Shown one piece after another: positions 53,874 through 63,125 of a stretch of DNA of 64,000 nt (position 1 is the first letter of the stretch; every line of letters starts with the position of its first letter). The DNA comes from Burkholderia sp. PAMC 26561 (GTDB lineage: Bacteria > Pseudomonadota > Gammaproteobacteria > Burkholderiales > Burkholderiaceae). The stretch covers positions 682,001 through 746,000 of the forward strand of contig NZ_CP014308.1 of NCBI RefSeq assembly GCF_001557535.2. Direction: 5' to 3'. The notes beneath the pieces are model-generated. The model searched no databases and was not told the origin of the DNA. It saw only the letters and a list, made by a program, of their open reading frames with translations. A program made the position numbers and the translations under genes.

Positions 53874-54149
53874 ATGAACAAGCAGGACCTTATCGACGCG
53901 GTAGCACGCGACGTGGGAATCGCGAAGGCTGCCGCAGCAGAAACAATCGACGCAATTTTGATGACCTTGACGAACGCAGTGGTCAAGGGCGATGCGGTTC
54001 AATTGATCGGGTTCGGTTCTTTTGGCACGGGCGCGCGCGCGGCGCGAACCGGGCGCTACCCGAGGAGAGGGGAACCGCTTCAGATCGCTGCCTCGAAGAC
54101 CGTCAAGTTCACTGCGGGCAAAGCGTTCAAGGATGTCGTGAATAAGTAA
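53874..54149 (+). CDS. HU/IHF-family DNA-binding protein 2
   Basis: 91 residues ([20 protein letters not shown]) with GGAGAG before the [52 protein letters not shown] follows the HU fold. The DNA-bending arm RYPRRGEP has an extra Arg pair and lacks the usual 'NPxTG' sequence, so DNA binding may differ from typical HU. It is ~60% identical by eye to the HU gene at 3661-3936. It is probably a plasmid-borne nucleoid protein. Confidence 0.88.
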   Translation: MNKQDLIDAVARDVGIAKAAAAETIDAILMTLTNAVVKGDAVQLIGFGSFGTGARAARTGRYPRRGEPLQIAASKTVKFTAGKAFKDVVNK

Positions 54150-54224
54150 GGAACTGGACGCAATTCTGCCCGCGCCGGCCGCGGGCGGTTGCACTTAGTT
54201 CAGCGCCATAGCCGCCCGCTCACG

Positions 54225-54440
54225 CTAGAACAATTGATCGTCGAGCAGTCGTAGGTTTTTCCACTTCACCGAGCTGCGCCGCTCGACACCATCTGCGTGC
54301 AGCGAGCGGATCACGAGGGGCTTGCCTCGTGCATCACCCAGCACCTGCGCATAGCGGTTGCTGTATCGCACCAGCACGCCGCGCTTTGGACGCACCGTTA
54401 GCAGAAGCGGGCGCGGGGTAACACGTTTTTTACGCAGCAT
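54225..54440 (-). CDS. Small hypothetical protein, basic
   Basis: 71 residues. A basic N-terminus (MLRKKRVTPRPLLLTVRPKR) leads to GVLVRYSNRYAQVLGDARGK and SLHADGVERRSSVKWKNLRL, a likely short beta-barrel-like fold. The family is unknown. It lies 40 bp beyond the next gene on the same strand and may share its operon. Confidence 0.5.
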   Translation of the reverse strand: MLRKKRVTPRPLLLTVRPKRGVLVRYSNRYAQVLGDARGKPLVIRSLHADGVERRSSVKWKNLRLLDDQLF

Positions 54441-54482
54441 GATTGAGAAGCGAACGCGTGCGCGCGAAAGGGAGTGGGGCCG

Positions 54483-54950
54483 TTAATCGGATTTGCGGCG
54501 GATCAGCGGCGACGCGCTGGTGCCGGCTATGAATTGACGTAGTTGTTTTTCGGCTTTCACCACTTGGTGCATCGGCGCCTCGCTCAATTGTCGGTCGTGC
54601 AGCAACAGCAAGCGTTCGATGGCAGGCGCGTCCTCCTCTTGGATTACCCACTTTGCAGATTTCTCCGCGATTGCAAGAACGTTTTCAATCACTGCTTCTG
54701 CGTGTTCGTAACACTCAAAAGGCAAATTACCAAACCCCAGGTTCTGAAGAAAATAAGACATGTACACCGAACGGGTCAACTCGTTGATCTGATATCGGTT
54801 ACCGCCATCGCCGCGGCAAGCTGCTAGCGCAAGGTGATGGGCGAGCGACATCTCACGCGCCGAGTGCGCTGCCATGGGCAGCAGCAACGCCTTGCTTAGG
54901 GGCTTGCGGTTCATGCCCGTGCGGTTGGATTTTCGTTTTGTTCCTGCCAT
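54483..54950 (-). CDS. Hypothetical protein, helical
   Basis: 155 residues (MAGTKRKSNRTGMNRKPLSK). Mostly helical, with LPMAAHSAREMSLAHHLALA, RYQINELTRSVYMSYFLQNL, EHAEAVIENVLAIAEKSAKW and APAIERLLLLHDRQLSEAPM. I associate this pattern with Burkholderia proteins that are sometimes labelled Fis-like, but I see no HTH. The function is unknown. It is a real gene by length, composition and ATG. Confidence 0.6.
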   Translation of the reverse strand: MAGTKRKSNRTGMNRKPLSKALLLPMAAHSAREMSLAHHLALAACRGDGGNRYQINELTRSVYMSYFLQNLGFGNLPFECYEHAEAVIENVLAIAEKSAKWVIQEEDAPAIERLLLLHDRQLSEAPMHQVVKAEKQLRQFIAGTSASPLIRRKSD

Positions 54951-55395
54951 GCGTGGATTAAACCGGAATTTATAGAAGCGGCGGCGGCAAGCCGCAGTCG
55001 ACTTCCGGGCTATTAGTAGACGGTCGTCGTCGGCACCGAGGAACGGAGTCGGCCCGGTATGGGTTGTTACTGATGCCCGAGTCTATGTCCGCTGCGTTTG
55101 CCGATGCCATCACTTGGGCCGCAGCTTCGGTGAGTTGCACGGTACCCCTGGATAATGACCTCACTGTGTTCAATTATCAGTTGGCGAAGGCCCGCTCGAG
55201 GAACATTTTAGCCCAGCACGCAAACGACTTAGAGATGAAGAAAATGCAGAGAGCGGCGAAGTTGAGACAGTCATGAGTTTTTGTGGCCCGCTTACAGCGT
55301 GCCACGCCCGGAGAATGCGTCTCGCAGCCGCAGCCATCTTGCGTGGCTATGCAACGGCTTATAGTCGCCTGTTTCCCCGCCACCCATGGTGGAGA
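54951..55395. other. Stretch with no supported gene
   Basis: About 445 bp. Frames at 54970-55173 (minus) and 55064-55276 (plus) overlap antiparallel. One may be real (EAAAQVMASANAADIDSGIS), but I cannot choose. Confidence 0.35.
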
Positions 55396-56043
55396 CTAGC
55401 CCGTCGGTAACTTGGGACGTGCCTCGCGTTCCAGATATCCAATACAAATCGACTCAAGCTGACCAGTTAGCTTACGGACCATCGATTGCGGCAACTTTCC
55501 CTCAAGCAACGCACGCATCGGGCCGACCAACGCTCCTGTGAACATAAACGTGGTCATAGCGACATCGTCAAAATGGGCATCGGAAGCGGTCTTTAGCATA
55601 GCCTCGAGCGCCGCACGGTTGCGTGCCTCCACTTCTTGAACGTAGCCGCGTGAGTCCAGTTCAGCAGCGACCGCGTAAAGGGCGCGAGCTTCGTCCAAAT
55701 TTGCCGTCTTCGCTCTTACGAATGCTGCAACGACTTTTTTCACCATCTCCGACAAACAGGCATCACGCGCTGACAGAGCGGCGTCCTCGATTACTCTCAC
55801 CATTCTTTCCAAATGCCGCTGCAGTACAGCGAAAAGAAGCGCCTGCTTTTGAGGAAAGTATTGGTAGAGGGTTCCCACTGACACGCCAGCCCTTTCGGCC
55901 ACCCGGATGGTGGTAAGCCGCTGCAAGCCCTCAACTAGCAAAACCTGAATAGTTGCATCAAAGATTGCGTCCACTGTGGCTTGAGAACGCGCCTGCTGCG
56001 GCTGTTTGCGGGGGTCCAGCCTCTCTGCGTTGTCTGTGCGCAT
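55396..56043 (-). CDS. TetR-family repressor
   Basis: 215 residues from ATG 56043; the 30-residue upstream extension overlaps the control region. HTH: TVDAIFDATIQVLLVEGLQRLTTIRVAERAGVSVGTLYQYFPQKQALL (residues ~22-70). The ligand domain is a TetR_C type with a tryptophan-free helical core. It is divergent from the aldo/keto reductase gene at 56133 (90-bp gap), the probable target. Confidence 0.9.
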   Translation of the reverse strand: MRTDNAERLDPRKQPQQARSQATVDAIFDATIQVLLVEGLQRLTTIRVAERAGVSVGTLYQYFPQKQALLFAVLQRHLERMVRVIEDAALSARDACLSEMVKKVVAAFVRAKTANLDEARALYAVAAELDSRGYVQEVEARNRAALEAMLKTASDAHFDDVAMTTFMFTGALVGPMRALLEGKLPQSMVRKLTGQLESICIGYLEREARPKLPTG

Positions 56044-56132
56044 ATGCGAATTCACAATCTGAATGATTATTCGTATTCTATCCGAACATCTCGCCGTAAC
56101 AGAAGCGACAACCCGAAGGAAGGAATTGTCCA

Positions 56133-57014
56133 ATGACTACAGTTTCTCAAGCAGGTATTTTTCAACTTGGCGATCGGTCCGTTACGCGCTTGGGGTATGG
56201 CGCAATGCAACTAGCGGGTCCTCACGTTTTCGGACCACCGAAGGATCGCGCGGCGGCCATCGCGGTGCTTCGTGCCGTTGTAGAGAGCGGGATTACGCAC
56301 ATTGATACCAGCGATTTCTATGGCCCGCACGTCACTAATCAGCTTATTCGCGAGGCACTTCATCCGTATCCCGATGCACTTACTATCGTCACAAAAGTAG
56401 GCGCCAGCCGTGGCAGCGATGGTTCGTGGAACGTTGCATCATCGGCGGCAGAACTGGAACGAGCGGTGCATGACAATCTTCGCAATCTTGGTCTTGATAT
56501 ACTGGACGTCGTGAACTTGCGCGTGATGTTCAACGTGGGAGCACCGTCCGAGGGGAACATCGAGGAGCCTCTGACGGCGCTCGTTCGGCTTCAGGAAAAA
56601 GGCTTGATCCGTCACATAGGGCTGAGCAATGTAACTGCAAAGCAAGTGGCACAGGGACGCGAAATTGCGCGCATTTCGTGCGTGCAGAATCTGTACAACC
56701 TTGCGCATCGACACGATGACGCACTGATCGACAGTCTTGCAAAAGACGACATTGCATATGTGCCGTTTTTTCCGCTCGGAGGGTTCTCTCCGTTGCAGGC
56801 CGATGCACTTAGCCAAGCCGCAGACCAATGCAACGCGACACCTATGCAGGTCGCCCTTGCATGGTTGTTGCACCGCTCACCGAACATCCTCCTCATACCC
56901 GGAACCTCTTCGGTCGAGCATCTGAAGCAGAACATCGAGAGCGTGGACCTTCGCTTGCCAGAGAACGCGTTATTGTCGTTGGACAAAATCGGTTTCGATA
57001 AGACGCGAAACTAG
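56133..57014 (+). CDS. Aldo/keto reductase
   Basis: 293 residues. LGYGAMQLAGPHVFG, ITHIDTSDFYGPHVTNQLIR (catalytic Asp and Tyr), LTIVTKVGASRG (Lys), ILDVVNLRVMF (the usual His of 'LxxxHxP' appears as Asn), HIGLSNVTAKQVAQG, then VQVALAWLLHRSPNILLIPGTSS. It fits the AKR12/oxidoreductase group. The missing catalytic His may reduce activity or alter specificity. It diverges from TetR and is 175 bp before the SDR gene on the same strand, so it forms part of a regulated oxidoreductase pair. Confidence 0.85.
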   Translation: MTTVSQAGIFQLGDRSVTRLGYGAMQLAGPHVFGPPKDRAAAIAVLRAVVESGITHIDTSDFYGPHVTNQLIREALHPYPDALTIVTKVGASRGSDGSWNVASSAAELERAVHDNLRNLGLDILDVVNLRVMFNVGAPSEGNIEEPLTALVRLQEKGLIRHIGLSNVTAKQVAQGREIARISCVQNLYNLAHRHDDALIDSLAKDDIAYVPFFPLGGFSPLQADALSQAADQCNATPMQVALAWLLHRSPNILLIPGTSSVEHLKQNIESVDLRLPENALLSLDKIGFDKTRN

Positions 57015-57189
57015 CTCTGTTGTCGGGCGCAACGACCGGCAAATCGAAGGCGCCAAGGCTGCGGTGACGTCCATGAGCAAAGTGTGTTGCACCTAAGACA
57101 GGGAGGGCGATGAGAGTACTCTCGCGCCAGCGTTCCAAATTCCGGCCGTCGGGTCTTGAACGAACAACAGATTTGTGCAGGAGAAATCG

Positions 57190-58113
57190 ATGTCAATATC
57201 ATTCGGCGCGACAAGTACGGCCGACGAGGTAATCGAAGGAGTCGACCTACGCAACCGACGCGTACTCGTGACCGGCGTGTCTTCCGGGGTTGGCGTAGAG
57301 ACGGCTCGTGTTCTGGCGTCTCACGGGGCGTGCGTGGTCGGCGCTGCCAGAGACCTGAACAAGGCTCTGCGGGCGACCGAACAGGTCCGCGCTCAGGCAA
57401 CAAGGGGCGGAGGCTTCGACCTTATTGAGCTTGATTTGGCCTCCCTTACGAGTATCCGTGCGAGCGCAGACAAACTAGTGAGGGCGGGCGAGCGCTTCGA
57501 CGTCGTCATTGCCAACGCCGGTGTGATGGCGAGCCCGAAAGGGACGACCGCTGACGGATTCGAGACGCAGTTCGGGACCAACCACCTCGGGCATTTCGTT
57601 TTCGTCAACCGCATCGCGAGCCTCATCAAGCCTGGCGGCCGTCTCGTCACGGTCGCCTCAGCTGGTCATCGCGGCGCCGATGTCGATTTCGACGATCCTA
57701 ATTTCGAGCACACGCCCTACGATCCGCTGGTGGCGTATCGCCGATCCAAAACGGCGAACATCCTCTTCGCGGTCGAGTTCGACCGGCGTCACGAGCCTGC
57801 GGGCGTGCGCGCCGCAGCCGTGCACCCTGGCGCCGTGCTGACCGAGACCACCCGCAAAATGATCGAAAAGCAGCCGGCTGCCGCCTCTGCCTTCCAATGG
57901 AAAACCGTCGAACAGGGTGCGGCAACATCGGTGTGGGCAGGTTTCGTCGCGGCTGCCGACGAGGTCGGCGGCCTCTATTGCGAAGACTGTCACGTCGCTG
58001 CCGTGAACAACCGCCCCGCGGACGCTTTCGGTGTCAGGACCTACGCTCTAGATCCCGAGCATGCAAAAGCGCTGTGGATCAAAAGCGAGGAAATGGTCGG
58101 CGAGCGGTTCTGA
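57190..58113 (+). CDS. Short-chain dehydrogenase/reductase
   Basis: 307 residues from ATG 57190 (GGAG before it). RVLVTGVSSGVGVETARVLA is TGxxxGxG, VIANAGVMASP is the NAG motif, RLVTVASAGHRG holds the Ser, and YRRSKTANILFAV gives YxxxK. This is the retinol-dehydrogenase-like branch. An inverted copy of its C-terminal half is at 32825-33340. It probably shares the promoter or regulation of the upstream aldo/keto reductase. Confidence 0.9.
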   Translation: MSISFGATSTADEVIEGVDLRNRRVLVTGVSSGVGVETARVLASHGACVVGAARDLNKALRATEQVRAQATRGGGFDLIELDLASLTSIRASADKLVRAGERFDVVIANAGVMASPKGTTADGFETQFGTNHLGHFVFVNRIASLIKPGGRLVTVASAGHRGADVDFDDPNFEHTPYDPLVAYRRSKTANILFAVEFDRRHEPAGVRAAAVHPGAVLTETTRKMIEKQPAAASAFQWKTVEQGAATSVWAGFVAAADEVGGLYCEDCHVAAVNNRPADAFGVRTYALDPEHAKALWIKSEEMVGERF

Positions 58114-58202
58114 TTGCTGACATCACTGGCCTAGGTTTTGTGTGCTCAGACGCCTTGGGGTCAGGATTCAATTCCATTACATACGCATGGTCCTGAAAGT
58201 CA

Positions 58203-59153
58203 TTAAACTTTTTCGTCAGCTTCACCAAGAAAGGCCAAAAGTTCTCTAGTTACTGCTTCTGGCTGTTCCTCAGGCAGGAAATGTCCGCAGAACGGCACGA
58301 CGATCCCGCGCACGTCATCGGCGAATGCACGAAGCGGCGCCGCCATATCGGCGATGGATCCTTGATCGGAGCCAAGTGCTAGGAGCGGCATTTTGAGCTT
58401 CCCCTTGGTTGCTTGCTCTCGGTTCTGTCGAGCCGAAACCGCTGCGGCGCGGTAGTAGGCGAGCCCGGCGCGAAGCCCGCCGTCTTTCTTGAAGATCCTG
58501 AGATACTCGGTGAGGTCGGCGTCCGTGAAGGTCTCAGGATTCGCTGTTTTGCGGCGCAGAAACCAATCGAGGTACACGCGCTCGCGGCCGCTGATCAAGG
58601 CTTCGGGCAAATCAGGTATGCCATGAAAGGCGAAATGCCAAGTGCGCCAAGCTTGATCCGGCGCGATCGGCAGGGCGTCCGGCAGCGTGATGCCTGGAAT
58701 GCCGGCATCCAATAGGGCCAAGCGCCGCACTTGCTCGCTGAACAATGCCGCGTAGGGATACGCAACCCATGCGCCAACATCGTGGCCCACCAGGTTGCAG
58801 TTGGTTATCCCGAGTTGCTGAAGCAGCCCGTGCACGCGAACGGCTAACGTTTCCGTATCGTAACCATCGGCAGGTCGGTCCGAATCGCCTTGTCCGGGCA
58901 GGTCCGGTGCGATGACACGGTAGGTCCCGCCGAGCAGTGGCATTACCTTTCGCCACGCAAACCAGCTTTCGGGAAAGCCAGCGAGGAGGACGACCACGGG
59001 TCCGTCCGCTTTGCCGCCCGAGACGTAGTGAATCCGGATGCCATCGACAGTTTGAAAGCCATGTTCGAAGCCGTCAAGGTCGGGATCGGGCCGAGAAGCG
59101 GGAGTGGCCTGAATCGGCCTGGTGGGCGGTGACGACAATTGCGGTTCGGTCAT
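58203..59153 (-). CDS. Alpha/beta hydrolase, epoxide-hydrolase-like
   Basis: 316 residues. VVLLAGFPESWFAWRKVMPL supplies the oxyanion HGxP-like motif (here AGFP), and NLVGHDVGAWVAY is the nucleophile elbow with Asp (GHDxG) in place of Ser, as in epoxide hydrolases and haloacetate dehalogenases. PFCGHFLPEEQPE carries the late His. The substrate is unknown. It converges on the SDR gene and opens towards a TetR/DUF1275 operon upstream. Confidence 0.85.
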   Translation of the reverse strand: MTEPQLSSPPTRPIQATPASRPDPDLDGFEHGFQTVDGIRIHYVSGGKADGPVVVLLAGFPESWFAWRKVMPLLGGTYRVIAPDLPGQGDSDRPADGYDTETLAVRVHGLLQQLGITNCNLVGHDVGAWVAYPYAALFSEQVRRLALLDAGIPGITLPDALPIAPDQAWRTWHFAFHGIPDLPEALISGRERVYLDWFLRRKTANPETFTDADLTEYLRIFKKDGGLRAGLAYYRAAAVSARQNREQATKGKLKMPLLALGSDQGSIADMAAPLRAFADDVRGIVVPFCGHFLPEEQPEAVTRELLAFLGEADEKV

Positions 59154-59525
59154 GAGCGACGCTCCAAAAATTGGTCATAAAGAGGAGGAAGACCAGCCCC
59201 GCGTCAACGTGGAGGCGGCCATCGAAAGAAACTGGCCGCCGTGTTTGCAGTATGGCGACGCATCGGAGGGAGCGTTCCAAGGGTTGATTCTCTCGGATCG
59301 CCAAAAGACATGAAGAATGGCAAGCAGGAGCCTATCGGCGTCGTGACAATGTTTGGGTGCCTGTTCGCGCAGACGATTGCAACTTCACGTGAATCGGCTG
59401 GGAGGGCCTGCGCCTGGTAGATCTCGCTCCGACAAGTCCGCGCGTGATCGCGAAGAAAAAGATTGTGCGAACCGGTGGTTTTGACGTGTCGTGATGCATG
59501 CAACTGACCGTTTCCAACTTTGCCC
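59154..59525. other. Stretch with no supported gene
   Basis: About 370 bp between the hydrolase start and the TetR stop. Short frames only. Confidence 0.4.
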
Positions 59526-60143
59526 TCATTTAGCGAGCAATCGCATAGTTTGGTCAACCGCGGCTGTTACCTCGGCGGGAGTCTGACCAATTTTGCCAAC
59601 TACCCGAAATCCCTGCACGAGACACAGAAGGATGCGTGCCGACGTGTCAGGATCAATTTCGGCCGCGATAGATTTATCGGATTGGCCGAGCTTTATAATG
59701 TCTCGAAAGAGCGCTTCCACTCGCTGCAATGATCGCGTCACGCGCGCTGTCATTTCTTCGTCAAACAGGGCGATTTCGGTAGCGCTCGCTACCACCAAAC
59801 AACCCCGTCGACCTTCAATACCTTGTGACGACTCAGCGTAAAAAAGAAGCATGGCACGAAGCTTTTCCTCTCCGCTTTGCTGAGCATCGAGCAAACCTCG
59901 CAGATGCGCACTACGGACATCGGTATAGCGAACAAAGGCGGCAAGGAAGATCGCCCGCTTGTCACTGAACGCCTTGTAGATGCTGCCAGCGGTAAGACCC
60001 ATGGCCGAGCCCAACTCCGTTAGCGACGCAGCGTGATATCCGCGCTCTCGAAAAACGAGCAGTGCCGCGTCCAAGGCAGCATTCATATCAAACTGCCGTG
60101 GCCGACCAGGGCCGCGACGTCCAATTTCCAACGTATTATCCAT
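59526..60143 (-). CDS. TetR-family repressor
   Basis: 205 residues from an ATG. HTH: ALDAALLVFRERGYHAASLTELGSAMGLTAGSIYKAFSDKRAIFLAAF (residues ~24-71). A C-terminal TetR_C-type helical domain follows (RGCLVVASATEIALFDEEMT). It is at the end of a minus-strand set of genes (60220-64000), with 76 bp to the DUF1275 stop, and probably regulates that set or the hydrolase gene that follows it. Confidence 0.9.
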   Translation of the reverse strand: MDNTLEIGRRGPGRPRQFDMNAALDAALLVFRERGYHAASLTELGSAMGLTAGSIYKAFSDKRAIFLAAFVRYTDVRSAHLRGLLDAQQSGEEKLRAMLLFYAESSQGIEGRRGCLVVASATEIALFDEEMTARVTRSLQRVEALFRDIIKLGQSDKSIAAEIDPDTSARILLCLVQGFRVVGKIGQTPAEVTAAVDQTMRLLAK

Positions 60144-60219
60144 GCTGATAGATGCTATTCCAAGTTATTGAGGAAGGTCGACTTTAATAATTTAGCGTCC
60201 GTTAGTACTACTGCTTCGT

Positions 60220-60879
60220 TTAATCGAAGCCGGCCCGCAGCGGTTCCCATCTCAATGCAGCCATCGCGAGCAACGATCCGATGATAGGTAAAGGCCACGG
60301 TCGATGAATGTCGAGATGTTGCAAAGCTGCTGCAGTGCACGAGCCCGCGAGCAAACTCGCCCACAAAGGTGCCTGAAGAGTCCAAGACAAGTCGGCGCGC
60401 CTGCCAGTCACCCAATTGCCGATCCCCTGTCCGAACTTGATAAGTGCACCAGTTACATAGGTCAGGCTCACGCTCATCCCGTTGACCTTTGTCAACGCCG
60501 CATTCAACGCACCCATCGCCGGCACGAACGCCAAGCTTGCCACGTGCGGTTGAGCCACTGGTATGCAGAGCATTGCCGATACCGCTGAAACTACCGCAGC
60601 GGTACGATGATTCCCGGAGATATTGAACAAAGCTTCTCCGCCTGCGGCTCCGAGAACGAAAAGTCCGACCAGCATGGCAATGTCGACTGAGCGCGCGAAA
60701 TCGTGACTGCCCAGTAACATGCCGAGCATCGTCGTATTGCCGCTCATGAATGATACGTAAAGACCGTGAAGCTCGACGAAGCCATACACGTCCGTCGCAC
60801 CCGCCAAAAACGCCATCCCGCCCGCGAGCGCGAGCGCCGACATCACGCTCGTCTCACTGGGGTTGCATCGTGTGGACAC
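60220..60879 (-). CDS. DUF1275 (YoaK-like) membrane protein
   Basis: 219 residues from GTG 60879, directly after the DoxX stop (no gap), so coupled. Up to six hydrophobic segments are seen: SALALAGGMAFLAGATDVYG, the family's FMSGNTTMLG, DIAMLVGLFVLGAAGG, AAVVSAVSAMLC, and others. GNTTMLG and the AGATDVYGF start match DUF1275. The function is unknown. Confidence 0.85.
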   Translation of the reverse strand: MSTRCNPSETSVMSALALAGGMAFLAGATDVYGFVELHGLYVSFMSGNTTMLGMLLGSHDFARSVDIAMLVGLFVLGAAGGEALFNISGNHRTAAVVSAVSAMLCIPVAQPHVASLAFVPAMGALNAALTKVNGMSVSLTYVTGALIKFGQGIGNWVTGRRADLSWTLQAPLWASLLAGSCTAAALQHLDIHRPWPLPIIGSLLAMAALRWEPLRAGFD

Positions 60880-61254
60880 CTAGGTCAGCCCTGCAACGAA
60901 CGCCAATCCGCCGATCACGCCAAGATTAGATGTCCATCCGTCGATTGCGGACATGCGTTTTTCACCGGTCAAGGCCCAGGTGTTCATCAACATGCACGAA
61001 CTTGCAATCGTAAAGAGGATCAAGGCAATTGCAGCAAGTGGAGCGTGCCACCTGACAATGATAGCGATCCCGGCGAGCATCTCGAACATCGAGCCGGCGA
61101 GGAGAGTTGCCGTCGGAAAGGGCACGCCCCGCTCGGCAATCTTCTGCGTCATGGTGGGTAGGACAAAGAAGTGGTGTATGCCACCAATCACGAAGAGAAC
61201 GCCGACAAGAAAACGGCCGGCCGACAATAAGAACACGGGATTGATAAAAGACAT
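60880..61254 (-). CDS. DoxX-family membrane protein
   Basis: 124 residues with four membrane helices (GRFLVGVLFVIGGIHHFF; ATLLAGSMFEMLAGIAIIV; APLAAIALILFTIASSCM; SNLGVIGGLAFVAGLT), the standard DoxX layout with the GRFLxGxLFxxxGxxHF start. Its ATG overlaps the upstream stop by one base (TAATG), and the DUF1275 gene follows without a gap. DoxX proteins are often tied to redox or thiol stress. Confidence 0.85.
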   Translation of the reverse strand: MSFINPVFLLSAGRFLVGVLFVIGGIHHFFVLPTMTQKIAERGVPFPTATLLAGSMFEMLAGIAIIVRWHAPLAAIALILFTIASSCMLMNTWALTGEKRMSAIDGWTSNLGVIGGLAFVAGLT

Positions 61255-62122
61255 TATGGTGTCTGTTCGCTCTTTGCAGCGCTCGCATACGTCGCGCGTA
61301 AAAACGTGAGGCCATCCCTAACCAAATCGTCCGGTGACGCTGCCAGATCGCGCCAGGAACGGGTTGTCGCAGCGAGACCGGGCTGGTTCCAAGCGAAGCT
61401 TTCAATCACACACCAGCCATCGTAGCTGACGTCGCGAAGCGCCGTCATGAACGCCGTCCAGTCTGTCTGGCCGGTGCCGGGCGTCCCCCTATCGTTTTCA
61501 GCTACGTGCACGTGTCGAAGCCTTCGAGCGGCACTTCGCAAAGTCGCAGCCTGATTCTTCTCCTCGATGATCATATGCGCGCTGTCCAAGAGCAGTCCTA
61601 TCCGTTCGTCGTCGATCGCGTTGCAGAGCGCTGTCCCGTCAGCGGCGGTGTTGAGAAAGAATGTCTCCCAGCGGTTCACGGGTTCGATCGCCAAGGTGAC
61701 CTCCAGCCGATCAAGGTCGGGCTTTAATGCCGTGAAAGCGGCGACCGCCCAGGCCCACTCTTGAGATGTCCGTCGTTCGCCGGTGAACCAGCCGACTTTC
61801 GCGTAAAGCAAGCCTGCCACGACCCTTGCCCCAATGCGTGCCGCCATAGTGACTGCTTCGCGCAAATAGTCCAGCCCATCGGCACGGGCTTTGGCAGACG
61901 GATGGATGATGCTAAGTTCCGGTTCCGGGGGGCCGTGCAGAGTGTGCAGCCCATATCCAGACGCTCTAATTCGGCCCGGATGTCGTCCGCCGGGAAACCG
62001 TCGAAGCCAGAACGCGCGAACTCTATTCCATCTGCACCCAAGCCTTTCAGGTGCTCAATAAGGCCCAGGTCTGCGGCAGCGAAACGATTGGTCCATAGGT
62101 AGGTGTTGACGCCCATCCTCAT
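61254..62122 (-). pseudogene. Sugar phosphate isomerase/epimerase-type TIM barrel, frameshifted
   Basis: From ATG 62122 (overlapping the upstream stop as ATGA): MRMGVNTYLWTNRFAAADLG, GADGIEFARSGFDGFPADDI, then a shift at a run of six G (61927-61932) where seven would keep the frame. The rest reads SIIHPSAKARADGLDYLREA and VNRWETFFLNTAADGTALCN (EPVNR), then LLLDSAHMIIEEKNQ (metal-binding D/H), HVHVAENDRGTPGTGQTDW, and VIESFAWNQPGLAATTRSW. Metal ligands E, D, H and E are all present. It would be a normal ~285-residue enzyme if the G-run were one longer. Confidence 0.8.
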
Positions 62123-63117
62123 ACCGACACCCGACCAGCACAAGCAGAGATCCTCATAAGCTCGGCGACGAACGGTGCCCACAACCGCCCGTCCCGTAAG
62201 TTCTGGTGCCCCCTCGAGCCAGGTCCAGGTTCGATCGTAACGGCGCGACCGCTCGGAACGTTCAAAATGGCCCGCTCCAGCACACCGAGCGTAGGAGGAT
62301 TAAGCTCGTCATCGGCGAAATTTACAGCCAGCAGCGGCGCCGTGATTTTCCCTAACTGCGACGCCGGGTCGTAATCCCACGACGCGTCGAACTCCCATAT
62401 CATGTCATTGACGTCCTGCGTGTTGATTGCGGTGGCGGCGACGGTTCGAATGTGTTCGTCGGCGGCGGCAACGTTGTCAAACTGCTGTGCTAGGCGCACT
62501 GGACTGTCCACAAGCAGTGCGAAGAGGTTCCAAGCCGCACCCAATTCCGCGTGCCCGGCGGCCGTATCCGGCCGGATCATCGACAGCATGATGCGCCGCA
62601 TCAGCAAATTTCGGCCGGTCAGCTTCTCTGGCAGGCTTGCAATGGGCATGAGCGCGCTCATCATGTTTGGATAGGCTTGGCCCCACATCCACGTCTGCAT
62701 CCCGCCCATGCTCGTCCCCAATACGAGACGCAAGCGATTGACGCCAAGGTATTGCGTCACCAAGACGTGCTGAGCTCGGACAAGATCGCCGTAGGTGTAC
62801 TTCGGAAAGCGCGCGCCTAACCCATCGCTCGGCTTGCTCGAATGTCCGTGGCCGATGGCGTCTGGCAGGATAACGAAATGCGTCGCCAGGTCGAGCGGCT
62901 GACTCGGGCCGAACAGAGCGTCAGCCGTTTCCGATTGGAGGAACTGTACGCCGCTGCCTGATGTGCCGTGAAGCATGAGTACCACATTGTCGCCCGACGG
63001 GGCACGGGATCCGAGCGTTCGGCAGTAAAGACGCACGTTCATGCACTTCCCGCTATCGAACTGGAAGCCATCGACGTCGAACGTCTGCGCAACGGCACGG
63101 TGGATCCATTCGTTCAT
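62119..63117 (-). CDS. Alpha/beta hydrolase, MetX-like (homoserine acetyltransferase-type)
   Basis: 332 residues. GDNVVLMLHGTSGSGVQFLQ holds the oxyanion HG, VLGTSMGGMQTWMW is the GxSMGG nucleophile elbow typical of MetX-like proteins, ADDELNPP carries the Asp and SRGHQNLRDGRLW the His. The catalytic triad is complete. The substrate may not be homoserine; it sits in a catabolic-looking operon with a sugar isomerase and a beta-propeller protein. It overlaps the isomerase start. Confidence 0.85.
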   Translation of the reverse strand: MNEWIHRAVAQTFDVDGFQFDSGKCMNVRLYCRTLGSRAPSGDNVVLMLHGTSGSGVQFLQSETADALFGPSQPLDLATHFVILPDAIGHGHSSKPSDGLGARFPKYTYGDLVRAQHVLVTQYLGVNRLRLVLGTSMGGMQTWMWGQAYPNMMSALMPIASLPEKLTGRNLLMRRIMLSMIRPDTAAGHAELGAAWNLFALLVDSPVRLAQQFDNVAAADEHIRTVAATAINTQDVNDMIWEFDASWDYDPASQLGKITAPLLAVNFADDELNPPTLGVLERAILNVPSGRAVTIEPGPGSRGHQNLRDGRLWAPFVAELMRISACAGRVSV

Positions 63118-63125
63118 GATCGCTC

